Part shown: piece after piece, positions 25,327-32,764 of the stretch
Numbering within the stretch: the stretch's first letter is position 1
Layout: each line of letters opens with the position of its first letter
Source of the DNA: an uncultured Thermoguttaceae bacterium
Lineage (GTDB): Bacteria > Planctomycetota > Planctomycetia > Pirellulales > Thermoguttaceae
Assembly (NCBI GenBank): GCA_934725735.1
Contig: CAKVCP010000002.1
Span: 1 to 59,358 of the forward strand
Length of the DNA: 59,358 nucleotides
Direction: 5' to 3'
Made by a program: the position numbers and the translations under genes
The notes under the pieces: model-generated
What the model was told of the DNA's origin: nothing
Database searches by the model: none
The model's input: only the letters and a program-made list of their open reading frames with translations

Positions 25327-26163
25327 ATGACAAAGAAAAGCTCAGAGGAATCTCTAAACGCAGGACGTCAACCGGACGCGCGTCGTTTAAGCGCGCGTCG
25401 TCTCATGAGCGCGACGCCGAACGCCGACGCGGCGGCTTGCGCGCAGGCGAAAGCGCGTCTTACGCCCGAAGAATTCGCCGCGCTTCCGTTGCGTCGACGT
25501 CTTATTCTTGCGGCGATCGACGAAATCGAAGAAGTCGGATTCGAGTGCTTCTCCGTTCGACGCGTCGCCGCGGCGTGCGGAGCGTCCTGCGCCGCGCCGT
25601 ATAAGCACTTCAAAAATCGTCAAGAACTCGTCGTCGCAATCCTCGACTACATCTCCCAAGAATGGCTCGAACGCCAACAGAGGATCATCGATCGAATGAA
25701 CGGCGCGTCGATCCGCGAGATTCTCATCGAATTCGCCGTCGACTATATCCGTTTCCTCGTCGAAAATCCGCGATACAACTCCGTTCTCATGCTCAAGGGA
25801 GAAACGCTCGATTCGAGCTACATGGACGTCAAAGCGCGAATAAGCGACTACTCCAAAGAATTACTTTTGGAGTACTGTCGTCAAGAAGGCGTGGATTTGC
25901 GCATCGCGCGCGTCAAGATGTACGTCGTGCGCTCGCAAATCTACGGTTTCGCGCTTATGTTTATCAACAACGAATTGCCTTACGGGGAAATGATGATCCG
26001 TTTCGTTCGCACGCTTGTGGAGAGGGAATTTGAGCTTCCTTGGACGCTTGCGTTTGAGTCTGAAGGGGCGTTCCAAACGAAAGAATTAAAGGAGTTTCTC
26101 TCGAAATTGGGTCCCGAACCAGGCGAAGAGCTCCCTAAACCGGCGCCGTACAAGAGTAAATAA
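25327..26163 (+). CDS. TetR-family transcriptional regulator
   Basis: 278 aa, longer than the usual 190-220 because of about 50 extra N-terminal residues and a Pro/Glu-rich C-terminal tail. The DNA-binding helix-turn-helix spans about residues 55-105: RRRLILAAIDEIEEVGFE, SVRRVAAACGAS, APYKHFKNRQEL. The C-terminal domain is helical, as expected for ligand binding and dimerisation. GGAG precedes the ATG by 7 nt. The promoter of the next operon contains a perfect 25-bp palindrome (26254-26278) at the transcription start. That makes this protein the likely repressor of the acp-fabF-fabZ-ligase genes. Confidence 0.88.
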   Translation: MTKKSSEESLNAGRQPDARRLSARRLMSATPNADAAACAQAKARLTPEEFAALPLRRRLILAAIDEIEEVGFECFSVRRVAAACGASCAAPYKHFKNRQELVVAILDYISQEWLERQQRIIDRMNGASIREILIEFAVDYIRFLVENPRYNSVLMLKGETLDSSYMDVKARISDYSKELLLEYCRQEGVDLRIARVKMYVVRSQIYGFALMFINNELPYGEMMIRFVRTLVEREFELPWTLAFESEGAFQTKELKEFLSKLGPEPGEELPKPAPYKSK

Positions 26164-26222
26164 GAGGGTAAAAAAGTTCGGAAAAAAAAGTCGGAGTCTT
26201 CTTAAATTAGGCGCGTCGCGTA

Positions 26223-26278
26223 TTGACGCCGGGGTAGCGTTCGTTATACTAGCCTTTAGTTATCAGTGATAACTAAAG
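26223..26278 (+). promoter_or_regulatory. Promoter with overlapping 25-bp palindromic operator
   Basis: -35 TTGACG (26223-26228), 16-bp spacer, -10 TATACT (26245-26250). Starting 4 bp after the -10 box is a perfect palindrome, CTTTAGTTATCA-G-TGATAACTAAAG (26254-26278), 12-bp arms around one base. The start point at about 26257 falls inside it. The symmetry and size match TetR-family operators, and a TetR gene ends 60 bp upstream of the promoter. Confidence 0.85.
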
Positions 26279-26362
26279 AAAGCTCGGGGCGGCGCTATTT
26301 TCTTACTTCCTTTTTTCGCGTCCCCCCTCATTGTCGGAAACGACTCAGTACGGAGAATAAAA

Positions 26363-26587
26363 ATGGACGCTTTTCAGTTGGTGACGCGTGGTCTCGCTAA
26401 ACGTCTCGGACTCGATCCCGAAGGGATTGTTGCTGAAGACGACCTTAAAATGCTTGGAATCGACTCGCTCGACGCGGCGGAGCTTCTGATGGAGCTCGAA
26501 GACAAGCTGGGCATTGAGATCGAAGAAACTGGACAAATTAGAACTGTCGGCGATATCGTCGCCGCGATTGACGAAGCGACAAATTAA
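26363..26587 (+). CDS. acpP: Acyl carrier protein
   Basis: 74 aa, acidic, four-helix carrier. The phosphopantetheine attachment site is Ser35 in LGIDSLDAAELLMELE. CGGAG precedes the start at a suitable distance. It is the first gene of a four-gene row with ketosynthase, dehydratase and ligase, all downstream of the palindromic promoter. It could be the housekeeping ACP or a dedicated one; the TetR control and absence of fabD/fabG neighbours favour a dedicated carrier, but this is inference. Confidence 0.92.
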   Translation: MDAFQLVTRGLAKRLGLDPEGIVAEDDLKMLGIDSLDAAELLMELEDKLGIEIEETGQIRTVGDIVAAIDEATN

Positions 26588-26645
26588 GTCTTTGCGCGCT
26601 TCGACGTCTCGCGCGATATCGACCTGAAAGGATCAGAAGTAAAAG

Positions 26646-27881
26646 ATGAATCGAAGAGTCGTTATCACGGGCATGGGGGCTGTCTCCCCTATCGGCATTG
26701 GAGTCGAAGCGTTTTGGAATAATCTTCTCGCCGGTAAGTGCGGAATCGATCGTATCACGCGTTTTGATCCGTCGAATATTCGCTCCTCCTTGGCTGCGGA
26801 AGTCAAAGACTTTGATCCTGAAAAATATCAGAGCGCGAAAGACGCGAGCCATACGGATCGCAGCGCGCAATTCGCGCTAGCCGCGGCGATCGAGGCGGTC
26901 GAACAGAGCAAAGTTGTTGGAACGGTCGATCCTTATCGCGCGGCGGTCTACTTCGGGACGGGTATCGGCGGATTCGAAACGACGGAGCTCAACTGCCGCA
27001 AGCTTGTCGAAAAGGGGGCGCGCCGCGTTTCTCCCTTCTTCGTTCCGATGATGATCGCGAATATGCCCTCGGGAACGATCGCGATTCATTTCGGATTCTG
27101 CGGTCAAGCGATTCCCGCGGTGACGGCGTGCGCCTCCGGTTCGCACGCGATCGGGGAAGCGACGCGCGCGATTCGTCACGGTTACGCGGACGTCGTCGTA
27201 ACAGGCGGTTGCGAAGCGCCGATTGTCGAAGTCGGCTTGGCGGGCTTCAACGCGATGAAGGCGCTCGCGACGACCGATAATCCGGCGGAAGCGTCTCTTC
27301 CCTTCGACAAACGTCGCGGGGGTTTCGTCCCGGCGGAAGGGGCTGGAGCTCTTGTGCTTGAAGAATATGAACGCGCGGTATCGCGCGGCGCTACGATATA
27401 CGGCGAAGTCGTCGGATACGGGACGACTTGCGACGCGTATCATATGACGGCGCCGAAAGCGGACGGTTCCGGCGCGGGTAAAGCGGTCTCGTTGGCGCTT
27501 GAAGAAGCGAACTGGCGCGCGGGCGAGCGCGTCTATGTCAACGCGCACGGCACCGGCACCACGCTTAACGACCTTGCGGAAACGCGCGCGCTCAAGCTCG
27601 CCTTCGGTGAAGAAGAAGCGCGTAAACTTCTCATAAGCTCCACGAAATCGATGACGGGGCATATGCTCGGCGCCGCGGGCGCGATCGAGGCGATCGTTTG
27701 CGCGAAGGCGTTGCAAGAGAACGTCGTTCCTCCGACAATCAACCTCCTCGAACCCGACCCCGAATGCGATCTCGATTACGTTCCGAATGAAAAACGCGAG
27801 GCAAGCGTGGATTTGGCGATCTCCAACTCCTTCGGTTTTGGCGGCCACAACGCGTGCGTCGCCATAAGACGCTGCGTTTGA
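26646..27881 (+). CDS. fabF: Beta-ketoacyl-ACP synthase II (FabF/KAS II family)
   Basis: Condenses malonyl-ACP with an acyl chain. 411 aa, normal length. The N-terminus RRVVITGMGAVSPIG is typical. The catalytic triad is complete: Cys162 in VTACASGSHAIG, His301 in VNAHGTGTTLND, His339 in TKSMTGHMLGAAGAIEA. The lysine after the TK(S)MTGH motif is in place. It follows acpP by 58 bp, the common acpP-fabF order, and is followed 41 bp later by a dehydratase. No ketoreductase or enoyl reductase gene is present in the cluster. Confidence 0.93.
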   Translation: MNRRVVITGMGAVSPIGIGVEAFWNNLLAGKCGIDRITRFDPSNIRSSLAAEVKDFDPEKYQSAKDASHTDRSAQFALAAAIEAVEQSKVVGTVDPYRAAVYFGTGIGGFETTELNCRKLVEKGARRVSPFFVPMMIANMPSGTIAIHFGFCGQAIPAVTACASGSHAIGEATRAIRHGYADVVVTGGCEAPIVEVGLAGFNAMKALATTDNPAEASLPFDKRRGGFVPAEGAGALVLEEYERAVSRGATIYGEVVGYGTTCDAYHMTAPKADGSGAGKAVSLALEEANWRAGERVYVNAHGTGTTLNDLAETRALKLAFGEEEARKLLISSTKSMTGHMLGAAGAIEAIVCAKALQENVVPPTINLLEPDPECDLDYVPNEKREASVDLAISNSFGFGGHNACVAIRRCV

Positions 27882-27922
27882 GCCGCAACTGTGTCACACG
27901 CTAGAATTAAGGATTAAACGCC

Positions 27923-28357
27923 ATGCTTGTCGAAAATATTGAAAATTATCTTCCACACCGCAAGCCGATGCTCCTTCTCGATTCCGTCGATCTTGGCGAC
28001 GACGGAGTCGCGCGCGGAAGCTTGTTAATCAAGGGAGACGAATGGTTTCTCCAAGGGCATTTTCCAGGCGCGCCGGTCACTCCCGGCGTGATCCTGTGCG
28101 AAATCCTCGCGCAGACCTCCGCGTTCCTGCTAAAGGACGGCGTACCGGAGAATAAAACCCCGCTCCTTGTCGGACTCGACTCCGTTCGTCTCAAAAGAAT
28201 GGTACAGCCTGGCGAAACCTTTAATTCCGAGTGCCGCATAGAAACGATCAAAGAACCGTTCTACTTCACCGATTGCAAAGGTTTTGTCAACGGTCAGTTA
28301 AGCGTAAAAGCACGACTCTTTTTCGCGCTCGTCGATAAGGACGCGCCTAAAAAATAA
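27923..28357 (+). CDS. fabZ: 3-hydroxyacyl-ACP dehydratase
   Basis: 144 aa, hot-dog fold. It has both canonical FabZ signatures: NYLPHRKPMLLLDSV near the N-terminus, and LQGHFPGAPVTPGVILCEILAQ with catalytic His46 and Glu60. It is the second dehydratase in this window, the other (14650-15138) being the extended, LPHR-less form. It sits between fabF and the ligase in one direction with short gaps, so it is probably co-transcribed from the TetR-type promoter. Confidence 0.92.
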   Translation: MLVENIENYLPHRKPMLLLDSVDLGDDGVARGSLLIKGDEWFLQGHFPGAPVTPGVILCEILAQTSAFLLKDGVPENKTPLLVGLDSVRLKRMVQPGETFNSECRIETIKEPFYFTDCKGFVNGQLSVKARLFFALVDKDAPKK

Positions 28358-28406
28358 CGCGTCCTAGGGCGAGCGAGGAAACTCGGTTACTCTAATTAGG
28401 ACTGTT

Positions 28407-30083
28407 ATGACAACGACAAATCTTTCTCCTGAAGTTTTAGCGCTCAAAGCGCAATTTGAAAGCGAATTCGATTTTATTCGCGGATTTGAACGCAACGCGC
28501 GTCACTTCGCGAATAAAGTCGCCGTGAGCGACCCCACTCAGAATATCACGCTGACGTACGCCCAGCTCAACGCGACCGCCAATAAATTGGCGAACGCCTT
28601 GGCAAACGCCGGCCTCAAGAAGGGGCAGGCTTTCGGCGTCGCGCTCTTCAACACGATTGAATTTGTCGTCGCCTATTTAGCCTCTGAAAAGCTCGGCGCT
28701 ATCTTCTGCCCGATCAACTACAACTACTCGCCGAACGAAGTCCTCTACTTCTTCGGCGATAGCAAACCTCAAATTCTCGTCTACGACTTCGAGCTGGAAG
28801 AGCTCATGAAAAACTCTTTCCAACGCGCGAAGGAAGAAGGGGTCGAGGTTCCCTCCCTCAAGATTCGCGTCGGCGCTCCCGCGACGGTTCTCGTCGAAGA
28901 AGCCGTCGATTACGAAGAGTTCTTCAAAGACGCCTCCGACGCCAATCCTCTCGCGCCGGAAAACGTCTCCATCTTCGACGAAATCGTGCGTCTCTACACC
29001 TCCGGAACGACGGGACGCGCTAAGGGCGTTCCCATCTCTCGCATGAACGAAGTCTTCTCCGTTCACGAAGTCGCCATGCGCTATCCGGTCTTCGCGACCG
29101 ACGTCACGATCAACACCACCCCGTGGTTTCATCGCGGCGGTTTCCACGGCGGCCTGACCCCTACCCTCTATCTGGGGGGCGAAGTCGTCGTGCTGAAGCG
29201 CTTTAACCCGACGGTCTGTCTGAAGAATATCCAGAAGCGCGGCGTCACGATCCTTCTCGGCGTTCCTTCCGCCGCGATCATGGTCGCGCGCAAGCAAGAA
29301 AAAGTTCTCACGAACATCAAATCCGTTCATCTTCTCGTCATGATGGGAAGCGACCTTGAAAAGGCGACCTGCACCTACCTGCAAAGCGTCTTCACCGGCG
29401 TTAAATTCATCAACAGCTACGGCACGACGGAAGGCTTCTTGAGCACGTTCCTCGATTCGAGCGCGCTTCCTGAAAAGGCGGGCACGGCGGGTCGCGCGGC
29501 GTACGACGACAACGTCGTCCTCGTCGAACCGATCGAAGACGGCTGGGGCGATCCGACGAAGCTCGTGCCGAAAGACAAAAAGACGCTCGGCGAAGTGATC
29601 GTCCGCTGCTCCACCAAGGGGCCCCACGCGTACTATAACAAGCCTGAAGAATCCGCGAAGAAATTCCACAACGGTTATCTCTACACCGGCGACTTGGCGA
29701 TCTGGGACGAAGAAGAGTATATCTCGATCGTCGGGCGAAAGGACGACATGATGATCTCCGCAGGGGAAAACATCTACCCGCAACCGATTGAAGAGGCGAT
29801 CTGCAAAAACGCGAAGGTCAGCGACTGCATCGTCGTTCCCGTCTCGGAGATGGCGCGCGGTCAAGCGCTCGTCGCCTATATCGTTCCCAGGGATCCGTCC
29901 TTGACCGTTCGCGAGCTTCTACAGTTCTGCGCCGAGAGTCCGAGCCTTTCGGGCTTCACCACGCCGCGTTATTATCGCTTCGTGGAAGAGCTTCCCTACA
30001 CGCCTACTGGCAAGAAACAACGTTATGTCCTCAAGGGACAAGCGCCGAACGATTTGAAAGAAGGTCTTTTGGCGCGTAACTAA
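28407..30083 (+). CDS. AMP-forming acyl-CoA/acyl-ACP ligase
   Basis: 558 aa, ANL superfamily. Activates a carboxylic acid with ATP and transfers it to a thiol. The phosphate-binding loop is LYTSGTTGRAKGVP (about 197-210). YGTTEG is the A5 motif, YTGDLAIWDEEEYISIVGRKDDMMISAGENIYPQPIEE the A7-A8 hinge region, and TPTGKKQRY near the C-terminus contains the expected catalytic lysine. Last gene of the acpP-fabF-fabZ row; the thiol acceptor could be CoA or the clustered ACP. It would feed an external or internal acid into the pathway. Substrate cannot be told. Confidence 0.9.
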   Translation: MTTTNLSPEVLALKAQFESEFDFIRGFERNARHFANKVAVSDPTQNITLTYAQLNATANKLANALANAGLKKGQAFGVALFNTIEFVVAYLASEKLGAIFCPINYNYSPNEVLYFFGDSKPQILVYDFELEELMKNSFQRAKEEGVEVPSLKIRVGAPATVLVEEAVDYEEFFKDASDANPLAPENVSIFDEIVRLYTSGTTGRAKGVPISRMNEVFSVHEVAMRYPVFATDVTINTTPWFHRGGFHGGLTPTLYLGGEVVVLKRFNPTVCLKNIQKRGVTILLGVPSAAIMVARKQEKVLTNIKSVHLLVMMGSDLEKATCTYLQSVFTGVKFINSYGTTEGFLSTFLDSSALPEKAGTAGRAAYDDNVVLVEPIEDGWGDPTKLVPKDKKTLGEVIVRCSTKGPHAYYNKPEESAKKFHNGYLYTGDLAIWDEEEYISIVGRKDDMMISAGENIYPQPIEEAICKNAKVSDCIVVPVSEMARGQALVAYIVPRDPSLTVRELLQFCAESPSLSGFTTPRYYRFVEELPYTPTGKKQRYVLKGQAPNDLKEGLLARN

Positions 30084-30212
30084 TGAGACGACGTCGTCAT
30101 GGGGACGCGATCCGCTTCTAGCCGGTCGTGTCCTTTTCTTTTGGAGAAGTGGCAAAATAAGCGCGGCGCGGGTACAATGAGAGGAAATAGTCTAATGTCA
30201 GAAAGGTCAAAA

Positions 30213-32243
30213 ATGAGACGATTCTATATTATTGCGTTCTTAGCGATCGGCGCCCTCTTCGTCAATAACGCGACGTCGCGCGGCGCGGACGACGCTATGC
30301 GGTGGTCCCTCCAATCGGACGGTTCGATTCAATGGTCGGATTTCTCGGAAAAATCCATTCCGCACGCCGACCATATCGAAGCAAGCGGCGAACAAGTTTC
30401 GACCGTCTTGCGATACGGCGTCGACGAGACGGGCGCCTTTACGCTGAGCCGTTCCGTCGTCTGGCCGATGCTTCGCACGATCCCCAACAACACGCACGCC
30501 AGCCTTATGCGTCGGTTCGACGTCAATCTCCTCTCCTACTTCACCGTCGACGGCGCTCCCCTTTCGGGGGAAAAGGTCGAAAGAGTTTCCCTCAACGGAT
30601 TTCTAACGGTTCAGAGTCGCTATTCACTCGCCAATGGCGGCGCGCTCCAAGCGGAGCGAAAGCTCTTCCCCTCGACGAAAGGGCCCTTCGTCGTCGAGCG
30701 TCTCACTCTGAGGAACGCGTCTGAAAGCGCGATCACCGTCGAAACGCCGCTATATCGCAACGTAACGCAAACCGACGCCGCGCAAGGAGTCATCGGTTCA
30801 TACGCCCTCGTTGAAGAGCTCTTTGGCAAAAAGAGCGCGGTTCTCCAAAAAGGAGAGAGCGCGCGTTATGATTTCGTCGTTCAAGGGTATAGCGAAGGAA
30901 AAGGAGAGAAGGAGCTGACGATCGATTTTGACGCGGAAGAAGCGGCGCGCGCGGCGTTCGTCGAGACGATGTGGGGCGAACTCGTCCTTGACACGCCGGA
31001 AGAAACGATCGATCAAGCGTTCGCGTTCGCGAAAATTCGCGCCTGCGAAAGCATCTACCGCACCGCGGGGGGCTTGATGCACGGACCTGGCGGCGAATCG
31101 TATTACGCGGCGATCTGGGCGAACGACCAAGCGGAATACGCGAATCCCTTCTTTGCGTTTATGGAATATCCGACCGCGCGGGAAAGCGCGTATAACTCCT
31201 ATCGTCATTTCGCGCGTTTTATGAACGACGAATACCGTCGCATCCCTTCGTCGATCATCGCCGAAGGAATCGACGTCTGGCAAGGCGCGGGGGATCGCGG
31301 CGATCAAGCGATGATCGCGTATGGAGCGAGTCGTTATCTTCTCGCGCGAGCAGACCTTAAAGAAGCGCGGGAGCTTTGGCCGCTCGTCGAATGGTGCTTG
31401 GAATACTGCAAACGCCGTCTGAACGACGAGGGGGTCGTCGAGTCCGACAGCGACGAACTCGAAGGACGTTTCCCCGCGGGAGACGCCAACCTCTGCACGT
31501 CGTGTCTATACTACGACGCGCTGACGAGCGCGGGTTATCTTGGGAAGGAACTTGGAGTCGACGACGCGCAACTCGAAGAGTACGCGCGCGAAGCCGCGAC
31601 GCTACGCGAAAATATCGAACGCTATTTCGGGGCGACCGTTCACGGCTACAAGACGTATCAATACTACAAGGGCTGCGACTTGCTTCGCTCGTGGATCTGC
31701 GTTCCCTTCGTCGTGGGAATCGACGACCGCGCGGACGAGACGATCAAAGCGCTTTTCTCCGACGTCCTTTGGACGGAAAACGGTCTCCTAACGCAGGAAG
31801 GGAGCTCTACGTTCTGGGATCGCTCGACCCTTTACGCGCTGCGCGGGGTCTTCGCGGTCGGAGCGCAAGAAATCGCGCTTGACAAACTGCGCTATTACTC
31901 GCGCGTCCGTTTGTTAGGAGAACACGTTCCCTACCCGATCGAAGCATGGCCGGAAGGAAGTCAACGTCATCTCTCCGCCGAAAGCGCGTTGTACTGTCGC
32001 GTCGTAACGGAAGGACTCTTCGGGATCCGCCCGACGGGCTTCCACAAATTTGAGACGACGCCGCGCCTCCCGAAAGAATGGCCCTCGATGGCGCTCAAAA
32101 ACGTGAACGCGTTTGGTCAGAGCTTCGACCTTCTCATTTCGCGCGAAGAAGACGGAACACTCCGCGTCGAAACGCGTCTTGCCGACGGCGACTCGAAGGC
32201 GCGCGCGATTCAGGAAGGGGAAACCCTCGAGATCGAATTCTAA
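30213..32243 (+). CDS. Secreted six-hairpin glycosidase-like protein
   Basis: 676 aa from the ATG at 30213, which has AAAGG 6 nt upstream and begins a clean signal peptide (RRFYIIAFLAIGALFVNNATSRGA). Several upstream in-frame ATGs exist; the one six codons earlier is also possible. Residues about 25-240 are beta-rich. About 270-600 is helical with repeated aromatic/acidic motifs (GGESYYAAIWANDQAEYANPFF, WQGAGDRGDQAMIAYGASRYL, STFWDRSTLYALRGVF, PYPIEAWPEGSQRHLSAES), the style of (alpha/alpha)6 glycoside hydrolases such as GH78 or GH95 relatives. A C-terminal beta domain follows. Likely polysaccharide breakdown outside the cytoplasm; the exact family is not assigned. Confidence 0.78.
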   Translation: MRRFYIIAFLAIGALFVNNATSRGADDAMRWSLQSDGSIQWSDFSEKSIPHADHIEASGEQVSTVLRYGVDETGAFTLSRSVVWPMLRTIPNNTHASLMRRFDVNLLSYFTVDGAPLSGEKVERVSLNGFLTVQSRYSLANGGALQAERKLFPSTKGPFVVERLTLRNASESAITVETPLYRNVTQTDAAQGVIGSYALVEELFGKKSAVLQKGESARYDFVVQGYSEGKGEKELTIDFDAEEAARAAFVETMWGELVLDTPEETIDQAFAFAKIRACESIYRTAGGLMHGPGGESYYAAIWANDQAEYANPFFAFMEYPTARESAYNSYRHFARFMNDEYRRIPSSIIAEGIDVWQGAGDRGDQAMIAYGASRYLLARADLKEARELWPLVEWCLEYCKRRLNDEGVVESDSDELEGRFPAGDANLCTSCLYYDALTSAGYLGKELGVDDAQLEEYAREAATLRENIERYFGATVHGYKTYQYYKGCDLLRSWICVPFVVGIDDRADETIKALFSDVLWTENGLLTQEGSSTFWDRSTLYALRGVFAVGAQEIALDKLRYYSRVRLLGEHVPYPIEAWPEGSQRHLSAESALYCRVVTEGLFGIRPTGFHKFETTPRLPKEWPSMALKNVNAFGQSFDLLISREEDGTLRVETRLADGDSKARAIQEGETLEIEF

Positions 32244-32265
32244 TTGAAAGAGTCCTGACGCGCGA

Positions 32266-32294
32266 TTGACGCCGCGCGTCTCAATTGATACAAT
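32266..32294 (+). promoter_or_regulatory. Sigma70 promoter upstream of rubredoxin
   Basis: TTGACG (32266-32271), 17-bp spacer, TACAAT (32289-32294). The leader to the rubredoxin start would be about 170 nt. A second copy of GATACAATATCT occurs at 32427-32438, nearer the gene, as a possible second -10 region. Confidence 0.65.
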
Positions 32295-32468
32295 ATCTCT
32301 AAAGCGGTTCCAGAGAACGCAAGACTTTGCAGAAAGGAATTGATCCGGAGAAAACGCGTCTTCGGGCCTTTTCCTTTCAGCGAATAGAATTACAATCGAA
32401 AGACTAGAAATAGAACTTCGAAAATAGATACAATATCTAGTTAGTTATCAACAAGAGGAGTATTCCAA

Positions 32469-32627
32469 ATGGCGAAATACGTGTGCGAACCATGCGGTTA
32501 TGTCTATGATCCAGAAGCTGGCGATCCTGAAAACGGAATCGCTCCCGGCACGGCTTTCGAAGATTTGCCCGAAGATTGGGTTTGCCCTGTTTGCGGCGCC
32601 GACAAGAGCGTCTTCGTCGAAGAGTGA
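32469..32627 (+). CDS. Rubredoxin
   Basis: 52-aa cytoplasmic iron protein carrying one electron. The iron is held by Cys6/Cys9 ([12 protein letters not shown]) and Cys39/Cys42 ([11 protein letters not shown]); the intervening [20 protein letters not shown] is the standard rubredoxin core. AGAGGAG lies 8 nt before the ATG. A single-gene unit with its own promoter and terminator. In anaerobes rubredoxins feed oxygen- or superoxide-reducing enzymes; no such partner is adjacent. Confidence 0.97.
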   Translation: MAKYVCEPCGYVYDPEAGDPENGIAPGTAFEDLPEDWVCPVCGADKSVFVEE

Positions 32628-32689
32628 GAAGTAGACGCATCGCAAAGAGACAGCCGGAGTCTTCGCGAAAAACTCCAGCCTAAAATAAG

Positions 32690-32725
32690 AGGGAAGACGA
32701 ATCGTCGTCTTCCCTTTTTTCTTTT
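32690..32725 (+). terminator. Terminator after rubredoxin
   Basis: A 10-bp perfect stem GGGAAGACGA (32691-32700) with TCGTCTTCCC (32705-32714), ATCG loop and TTTTTTCTTTT tail. Confidence 0.9.
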
Positions 32726-32764
32726 CGCAAACGCTTCTTGCTCTTCAACTCTTTTTACCCGACC

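Noticed and set aside
28677..29864. 395-codon frame antisense to the acyl ligase
   Set aside because: Shadow of the ligase gene, repetitive Asp/Val/Arg composition, no ribosome-binding site.
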